Shown here in pieces: positions 57,271 through 64,000 of a stretch of DNA of 64,000 nucleotides (positions within the stretch are counted from its first letter, which is position 1; every line of letters starts with the position of its first letter). The position numbers and the translations under genes were made by a program. The stretch is from Paraphoma chrysanthemicola (taxonomy: Eukaryota > Ascomycota > Dothideomycetes > Pleosporales > Phaeosphaeriaceae). Where the stretch lies: the NCBI GenBank assembly GCA_020744225.1, contig JAGMWG010000006.1, positions 496,001-560,000 of the forward strand. The letters run 5' to 3'. The notes under the pieces were generated by a model. It was not told the DNA's origin. It saw only the letters and a list, made by a program, of their open reading frames with translations, and ran no database searches.

Positions 57271-58453
57271 CGAAATGATTGCAGATATCCAGGATCGTCA
57301 GTTTCTCAAGTAAGCTAGCCATCGAGCCGAAAGTTTCTGACAACATCAAATACTACGGGATGATGGGAAACGACTCAAGAAAAACCGCACGACAAGAGTG
57401 ACGAGCCGGGGACGCGAACTTGGAAATCCTGGATCTAAGCGCAAACTCAACGACAGCCAAAACTACTAAACATCAAAACCACCAAAAAAACCCAAGAAAC
57501 AGGAAGAAAATCCCCCGCAAAAAATTGCCCTAAACCCCTTCGGAGAGTTCCATTTTTATTTAGTTCGTTTTTTTTTAACATCATGCAGGTATGCCTTTTC
57601 CTAGATCCCAAACCGGCCATACCTCAGCCACATTCGCAGATCGCTGCCGTATATGGCTTTCTATTGGAACAATTCTCATGAACCTCCTGGACTCCTGCAT
57701 CTTAGCATCTCGGTCTTACATGCTCGACTATGGCTCATGGACCCTGGCTTTACGTACCTCATCCAATCGTACAGACCCATGCCCCGTTCCCGTCCAGCGT
57801 TACCTCCTCTCTGACCTTACCATGTTCTGACGCACCAGCTTCGCTGGACAGACATCCTTTCCGCACACTTGTATGCCGTCCATGATCCCGCTAACCATAT
57901 CGCAGGTATCGTTCCATCGCGCTGGTCCATGCGTAATGCATGGCATCATATTGTCGCTGCTGACTATGGATAGCAGACCTGTTGCTATGTGACATATCAA
58001 ACAAGACTTCAGATAAATCGTAGAAACGTTTCGCGCTTCGAAGAGCCTGGCGGTAAGCAGGCAATCTCGTAGGTGAGGCTGACATCTTGTAACAACAGTT
58101 TGTCTTTCATGACTCAACGTCGTCATGAATGCAGAAAAGGTGAGTTCAGTCCGTTATGCTAATTCGCTGCTTCGAACTTCTAGACTCAACATACCCTAAG
58201 TGCGTTTGGTGAGGTCTGGGTTCCTGCCTCAGTGCGGTTTTACAGACTATGCTGCAGTCGAGTGCTGTATACTCATGCACTAATGGTGTGCAATGATGTT
58301 ACAACCTGTACGCTCAACCATTACATGGCATCTCGAGGTAAGAAGAATATTTGGCTGATGTATGCACAGCATAATGTGCGCGGAAATTGGGCGTTGCTTT
58401 TCACTTTCTTCTTCTTGATAATAGTTCGTGAAGCACAATTACACAAAACTCGT
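57271..58453. other. Convergent intergenic region
   Basis: 1.2 kb between the zinc-finger stop (plus) and the HSM3-like stop (minus). A-rich around 57480-57530 and T-rich at 57548-57580. No gene supported. Confidence 0.5.
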
Positions 58454-60369
58454 TCAAAGTTCCAACGTCCCAATCCTACTTCCCACACTCCCACTAACGC
58501 CCCATACACCTTCGCCGACTCGTCTGCGCACCATAGACAATACATCCTGGCGTCCGCCAGCTTGCTCCAACTTCCGTCCCAGCGCTTTCAGCACGTCAAA
58601 CTTCGCCACGGCGACTTGATACGCTGCGTTTTCCGCGTCGCCGAAGCCGCCAACGAGATTCGAAAACGAAGTCGCTGGCTTCAAGAGAGAGGGCAAGATG
58701 CCGCCGCTCAGACTCGGGTCGAGGATGAGATCGAGGCCAGATTTGGGGAAAGTGGCGAGGCGCGCGTACGTTGTGTCGTTGGTGGGTATGATGTCTGGAA
58801 GTGTGTCTGTGGACCAAGTTGATGTGATGAGTGCGCGGACAAGCGCCAGTGCCGCTAGGGCGTTCTCTTTCATGGCGATGGTTTCGATATGTGTGAGGAT
58901 ATCCGCGAACATGTTTGGTTTCTTGGTGTAGAAGAGCGCACTGAGGAGGCGGGCGAAGACTGCTTCTGTTTGCGTGCGCTTTGGATCGGTGCCTACTGTT
59001 TCGACCTTTGGGAACGTGATCTCTCCTTTGGGCGGGCCGTGGAAGATGGTGGCTAAGGTCTTCAGGGCGTCTTGGTTAGTCCGTGTGATGGGCATGTCAA
59101 GAAGGATGCACTCGTCCCATGCTAAGCCTGTAGATTGACGTGGTACCAGCATCGAGCGAGGCATCGCTGCAATAATACTCAGAGTGCTCGCTTCGCATTT
59201 GCGGATGTTGCGGTGAGCGTAATTCCGAATGATGGGCATTTCAGCGCTGTTCTCAAAGTTCTCTGGATACGTCGACACGTATTCGCTGATGTAGTATGCA
59301 GAACGGCTGCTCAGGAATGAGTGTTCAACACTCGGGGTATCGGAGGTGTGAAAGTCTATTATGCCTCTGTGAATGCCTTCGTTCTTGACAAAATCTAATG
59401 ACAGACTTGAATCGTAGTGCCTGGTTTCATGTCAGCGCAACTCTACTCTCATCTTATGGTTGAGACGTACGTGAGATGTGGCTTTGCATTGACAGTCGTG
59501 ATGAGCACACTGAAGAAGTTGATGAGTGTCAGGTGCATCAACATGTCGTCCTCGGTGTCAACCATCTTGAGCGCAGCATAGTGAAGTAAACCTTGCCCGT
59601 CGGCCAACCCAACCTCGCGCTCTACGTCAAGACCGTGTGAGGACACCAGAGCATTCCAGTCGAGCTTGCCAACTTGCGGGAGCCATGACAGTAGTCTGGC
59701 CTGGGCTATGGTCTTGTCGCGCTTGTTGAGCTGAGGCAGAGGTGGCGACGGCAGCTGCTTGAGCGAGGTATAATGGTAGTACAGCGAGGCGATGTCTCGA
59801 TCGCCGAATAGTCGCCGCCACACGGGTCCGGTGCCATGTGTATGTGCTGAATTCTGGGCGGATACCAATGCTGGCTCATTCTTCGAGACTTGTAATAGTG
59901 ACGTAAGAAGCTCTTCTGCTTGTGTTGCTATGCCAGCATCAGGCGTACACAGCCACAGCCGAACGACCGAGGACATGACCGTTGGTCGAGTCGCCAAAGC
60001 CTGAGCATCGACGCTGTTGGCAGTGGCCTTTCCCAGCAAGGTAAGGATGAGACTATGGAACGGAGCAGCTTGCAAGTCCAGCCCGATCTCAAACTCGACA
60101 TCTTTAATGTCCTCGAAGCGATATGGCTCAGCCAGCTTGATTATGAAGCGTGTCAGAGGCGACGGATCTTGCTGTAGTTTTGGTAGGAGCGAAGCCATTT
60201 GCAGAAACAAGGGTTGTGTCTGCTTCCAGGTGTCATTGCGATACTCTGGGGTGCTGGTGTACAGCTCTGACCTCTCGAGCAGATCTGTGTCTAATTTGGT
60301 TGTGGGTTCTTCTTCGACTGTCTGAAGGTGACTCGAGAGCTCACTCAGTACTGCAGCTGGACTGGCCAT
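58454..60369 (-). CDS. HSM3/PSMD5-like proteasome assembly chaperone
   Basis: Two exons (60369-59471, 59420-58454) with a 50-nt intron (branch gctgac) give 621 residues. The chain is an all-helical ARM/HEAT-type repeat protein with FHSLILTLLGKA, VMSSVVRLWLCTPDAGIATQ and LHYAALKMVDTEDDMLMHLT followed by LINFFSVL. It corresponds to fungal proteins annotated with the DNA mismatch repair protein HSM3 N-terminal domain; yeast Hsm3 and mammalian PSMD5/S5b help build the proteasome base by binding Rpt1. Location cytosol/nucleus by family. Start ATG 60369 gives a short acidic lead. Divergent from RPC31 with 510 bp between starts. The mismatch-repair name is historical. Confidence 0.8.
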
Positions 60370-60879
60370 GTTAAGGACTATCCGGGCCGGCCTTTGGTCG
60401 TGGCAGAGTTGATGGGTGTTTGGACCAAGACTGCTTCGTCGCTGTTTTCTGACTACTGGTCAGGTTGGTAAGCCCCCGTGGCGAGGCTGCGCTACTGGAG
60501 GAAGATTCTAGTTGTGTCTCATGTGACCACGCGTGAAATAGGCAGGCTCGACGCGTGTGCTGCAGCCTTGCGCGTTGGAAGGAGCGACGGGGTTTGGGCA
60601 AGTTCCTGGTGAAGTCGATATCTGATGCAAAAGAGTGGTAGTCTGAATTGACGTGATCCGATTACCAGGATACCCTAGACTAGTCGCATAAAGAGCTGCG
60701 AGGACAAGGCAAGATCTGGCGGGGTGGTGAATTGAGGTTCGCTAGCGGTGCCCCACTCGGAGCGGCCGCGGCTGGAGCTGCACCAAATAATTTCTCGACT
60801 CCACAGCTCCAAACGTCCGCGCCATACATTGTCTTTTCTTTCCAGGGCATCTAACACGCGATAATAAGACTCACACGAG
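60370..60879. promoter_or_regulatory. Divergent promoter of HSM3-like and RPC31 genes
   Basis: 510 bp between two divergent starts. No named motif recognised. Confidence 0.5.
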
Positions 60880-61969
60880 ATGCCACCGGCACGAGGAGGA
60901 GGAGGAGGAAGAGGCGGTGGCCGTGGAGGACGTGGAGGCGCATTCAATCCAGGGCGCGGGACTGTAACAATTGCTGGCACGGAGCTGAACTGGGACTTGA
61001 CTGGCCTCGACATTCAGAAGGGGCCAGCCGAGCGCTTTCCTGTGAGCCCTTCTCCTCTTTGCCTTATCGCGCAACACCAGCACCACTGTACCCTGTGTTG
61101 CGCGGCTCTGGACGCGCAGTGTATTTCTCGTCACAGCCAGTGTTCTGCGCAGCTTCATATCATGTTGTTCCGGTCGCCATGTCTCGCCAGCCGCCAAAGT
61201 CGCAGTCGCAGTCGCAGCCTTCCGCCAGCACCCTCCGCAGCGCGCCCTTGAAGCACCCACTAAGACGGCAGCAGGAAGCACCCCCTCCGCAAGCGCCGCC
61301 GCCAACCGCCCATGAGCGCGGCATCGTATCGCACTATCTGCGAGCGCGCGACCGCATCCACGAGGGGCCATTCTACACCATCCTGAACGACGGAATGAAG
61401 AATGGCCTGAAGAGGAAGGCGAGCGAGCCCGCGCCTACCGAAGCGTCGCTGTTCAATCCCTTCACCGACAACCAGACCTTTTCCGCAAAGTATCTCAAGG
61501 TACGGCGGAGGCTACCCAAGCTGGATGCGCGGCCATACGGTGAGTCCGCCTGGCATCGCGGAATTCTCCCGGGCTGATAAATGGCACAGTCACCGACCTG
61601 TTCCCTACCGAATTACGGCCCATACTAGACAGTAGCCGGGGAGACAGCAATGCGTCCAAGAAACGCAGGGTCCTCGAAGTGACCAAGATAAACGCCATTT
61701 CGCAGATCGAGCGCATGATCAAGGCCGAAGTCGACCGCACGAATGAGGCTGAAGCCCGCGCAGAAGACGAGCTCGACGAGGATGCAGAAGACGATGAAGT
61801 AGAAGCCGACGACGACAAGCCAGATGCCGTCGACGAGGAGGACAATTGGTCGGCCGTATCAACCGACTCGGAAGAATCAGACGACGACTACAACGCTGAG
61901 CAGTACTTTGACAATGGCGAAGACGACGATATAGACGATGCGGACCCGTACGAGAACACTTACGAATAA
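60880..61969 (+). CDS. RPC31: RNA polymerase III subunit RPC31 (RPC7 homologue)
   Basis: Three exons (60880-61041, 61191-61539, 61590-61969) give 296 residues. The N-terminus is a Gly/Arg-rich stretch (PPARGGGGGRGGGRGGRGG) typical of fungal Rpc31. AHERGIVSHYLRARDRIHEG, then PFYTILND, is the conserved core; FNPFTDNQTFSAKYLKVRRR and LPKLDARPY, then LFPTELRPILD, complete it. The C-terminus is a long Asp/Glu-rich tail, as in the family. Rpc31 sits in the Rpc82-Rpc34-Rpc31 subcomplex needed for Pol III initiation at tRNA and 5S genes in the nucleus. The first intron, 149 nt, is unusually long here; it was chosen because it keeps phase 0, while a nearer acceptor would break the frame. Confidence 0.85.
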
Positions 61970-62758
61970 CGAATCGTACCGGTATGGCGTTTGGAATATA
62001 TTTTACAGGAACAATTTGACATTAGGTCGGCAAGATACCCAATCTCATTCATTCTACACTCCTACCCTCGCACGGATCTTGTTCAGAACCACCATGGCTC
62101 CGCACTGAAATTTTGAACCTGGCCAAGTTTGAGCATGTTCAGCCATTCCCAGACTATGCCATCGCGACCCTGGCTGCTGAGACCGTTCAGGCGATGTACT
62201 ATTGAAGTGGTTAGATGCTTGACATGGGGTAGCTTCGCAAAAACTCTAAAGAGATAGAGGCTGTGCGCCCCATACTCAATTGAACCGAGCCGTACTTCGT
62301 ATTGATGGAGAGATCTCCCCACAGCTGATCTCCACAGCCATGATCGGAACAAACGCTAGCGAGACCCTGCAGCTCACCGGTATTTCCTGCCTGCGACCTG
62401 CGCACCCAACCAAGCCCTGTAACAACACCTTTCTCTTGCAATTCGTGCAAAAAATGCGACGAGATCGAGATAGTTGCGAACTAAGACTCACTGAATGCAG
62501 CTCACTGGTGGCCGCGTGGGGCTTAGCTACACGAGAGCCGAGCCTCCTCACCTGATTGGGAAGGCGAATCAATGACGTTACAGACCCGAGTACTAGATCA
62601 ACACGTGGGCATGGCGGCATAGATCTGATGCTTTGATGGCATAGATATACTGCCTCTGCAAGGCCCGGAGCTGTACACACACCTATTCCCTTTTTTGATT
62701 GTAGTCTCATCATTCGCACTCGCTGGTTGATCGCACTCTTGACGAAGTCTAAATAGCG
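61970..62758. other. Intergenic region
   Basis: 789 bp after RPC31. A minus-strand ORF overlaps it but has no domain and poor composition. Nothing supported. Confidence 0.4.
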
Positions 62759-63297
62759 ATGAATCTTGGGTACTACGAAGGGGTAAGTTACGTGCCACCT
62801 GGCGGGACCAGAGCCGAAAAGCGGCGGAGACAGGAACAGTGGGATAGCCATCAGCGTGAGCAACAAGGTACGCCAATTCTGTGGGCACTCCTCGGCACCA
62901 CGCTCACAGTATTCAAGCGCACAGATGTTCCATGGAAGACGTCCCCAAGGAAGAGCGCTACCACAATTCAACACCGTCACGTAAACGCACAGATTCATCA
63001 CCGACGCCGTCGCCACAATCCATTGACGCATCGCCAAGTTCGACCTCGTCAACACAGTGCAGGTCGTCATCCGACTATGATCCACCGAGACGTTACTCGA
63101 GCGCAGACCACAGATACGCTGGTAACAGGTTGTCACCCCAACTGTCCCCACTGCATCCACAGGGAGAACTCAGGCGATTGAGTGGAAACTTTAATGCACC
63201 AACGCACGTGGAGCTGGAAAGGGAACGAGAGAACAGAAAGAGCCTGAAGGGCATTGAGAAACTACGGAACAAGCTCAGAGGATTGGCTAGGGGATGA
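62759..63297 (+). CDS. Possible small Ser/Pro-rich protein gene; splice structure unresolved
   Basis: ATG at 62759 opens a short polar ORF with GGTRAEKRRRQEQWDSHQR. A second protein-like segment, in another frame, runs from about 62910 to 63297: Ser/Pro-rich (SSSDYDPPRRYSSADHR), then a basic helix (KSLKGIEKLRNKLRGLARG) and a stop. One or more short introns would be needed; candidates include donor at 62785 (GTAAGT) and acceptor ending 62949, but I cannot choose. No domain recognised; likely a disordered small protein if real. Confidence 0.35.
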
Positions 63298-64000
63298 AGG
63301 CCTGCCGAACGTGTCCGTGGTTATTTCTCGAAACGAACTTCCGTTATACGCTGCGATCTTCGGAATCGCGATCCGAGAAAGAGGTTGTCGTACCCATCCA
63401 TGCAGGGATGCCCATTCACGGTTACACCTTCCTCAGCAACTCGATCGAAACACCTGTTTCCTGCCACGGTCATTTCCGCTATCCTGTTTGTTATACCAGA
63501 TTTATGCGCATCATATGTTCACGATACCCCTTCGCAATACAATTTACTCTCTTACTACTCGTGTCTTGCCGCACGCTACCGGCAAAATCGTGATGCATGA
63601 CATCATACCCATTAACGCTTAGACGCCACCATTCCTACGCCCGGCAAACATTGACCCCAAAGTTCGCCCTCAAACGCTCCCGCGGCTCGCTTGAAGTATT
63701 TCATGCTGACATCGGTACCGCGGAGCGCTGCATTTGGGTGGAGAGTGTCACATCTTGCCAAAACTGGGGCTGTTGTGAAAGCAGATCACTGATTGGACAA
63801 CAATCATTACCCCTTCCGTACGTGTGATGCACAAAGCCTCACTTGGCAAGTTGCGCTGCAGTGACGTCGGAAGTATGACTTGCAGGATTTCGCGTGCAAG
63901 AGGGTGGAATAGTGGTGCCTGTTACAAGTAAACAGGTGTTTGAATCGCCGATGCTGTATTCGCCATGGCTCAGTAATCGATATTCACCACTAGCACTACT
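63298..64000. other. Terminal stretch without recognised gene
   Basis: 703 bp to the window end. Short ORFs only, none with domains. A gene entering from beyond 64000 cannot be excluded. Confidence 0.4.

Noticed and set aside
60871..61371. 166-codon minus-strand ORF
   Set aside because: Antisense shadow of RPC31 exons, which have clear family motifs.
62276..63160. 294-codon minus-strand ORF
   Set aside because: No domain and irregular composition; overlaps the more plausible small plus-strand gene.
1..64000. tRNA, rRNA, CRISPR arrays, transposon proteins
   Set aside because: Scanning for B-box-like GTTCGA motifs gave only hits inside genes or without a matching A-box, and no reverse transcriptase, transposase or array-like spaced repeats were seen. 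A covariance-model search (tRNAscan-SE, Infernal) could still find some.

Overview
The window is eukaryotic nuclear DNA from a filamentous ascomycete (Pezizomycotina, most likely a Dothideomycete; the exact genus cannot be read from sequence alone). The evidence is the gene content (HET-domain protein, RTA1-family protein, Fungal_trans regulator, DUF7708 protein, Ran1-type kinase, Imp2/Cdc15-type F-BAR protein) and the introns. Most introns are 41-66 nt, GT-AG, with a CTNAC-type branch site close to the acceptor. Exon limits below were derived by hand from splice sites and reading phase. There is no bacterial operon structure, CRISPR array, tRNA or rRNA that I could recognise.

Layout. 0.6-10.2 kb: a small cysteine-rich metallothionein-like gene, a class-IV transaminase resembling fungal (R)-selective amine transaminases, an F-box-like protein, a Zn-cluster transcription factor, a HET-domain protein and an RTA1-family membrane protein. 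10.8-15.2 kb: two divergently transcribed genes for long helical proteins, each carrying a short hydrophobic segment; this is the most unusual part of the window. 15.2-20.0 kb and 21.8-27.2 kb are gene-poor, separated by a Ran1-like protein kinase. 27.2-40 kb: an F-box/2EXR-like protein, a BTB-like protein, an MFS transporter, a six-TM membrane protein, and a DUF7708 protein divergent from a DUF7025-type AAA ATPase. 40-52 kb: housekeeping genes, an F-BAR/SH3 cytokinesis protein divergent from the CCR4-NOT scaffold NOT1. 52.7-57.3 kb: a broken-looking ORF and two related C2H2 zinc-finger genes. 58.4-62 kb: an HSM3/PSMD5-like proteasome chaperone divergent from RNA polymerase III subunit RPC31. 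The last 2 kb holds one doubtful small gene.

How the genes relate. The housekeeping genes share only divergent promoters. The 7-15 kb stretch (HET protein, RTA1 protein, paired helical membrane-segment proteins) could belong to fungal non-self recognition or cell-death functions; that link is inference from neighbourhood and architecture. The helical pair resembles the layout of two-component alpha-helical membrane-acting proteins, and the first exon of one partner appears frameshifted.
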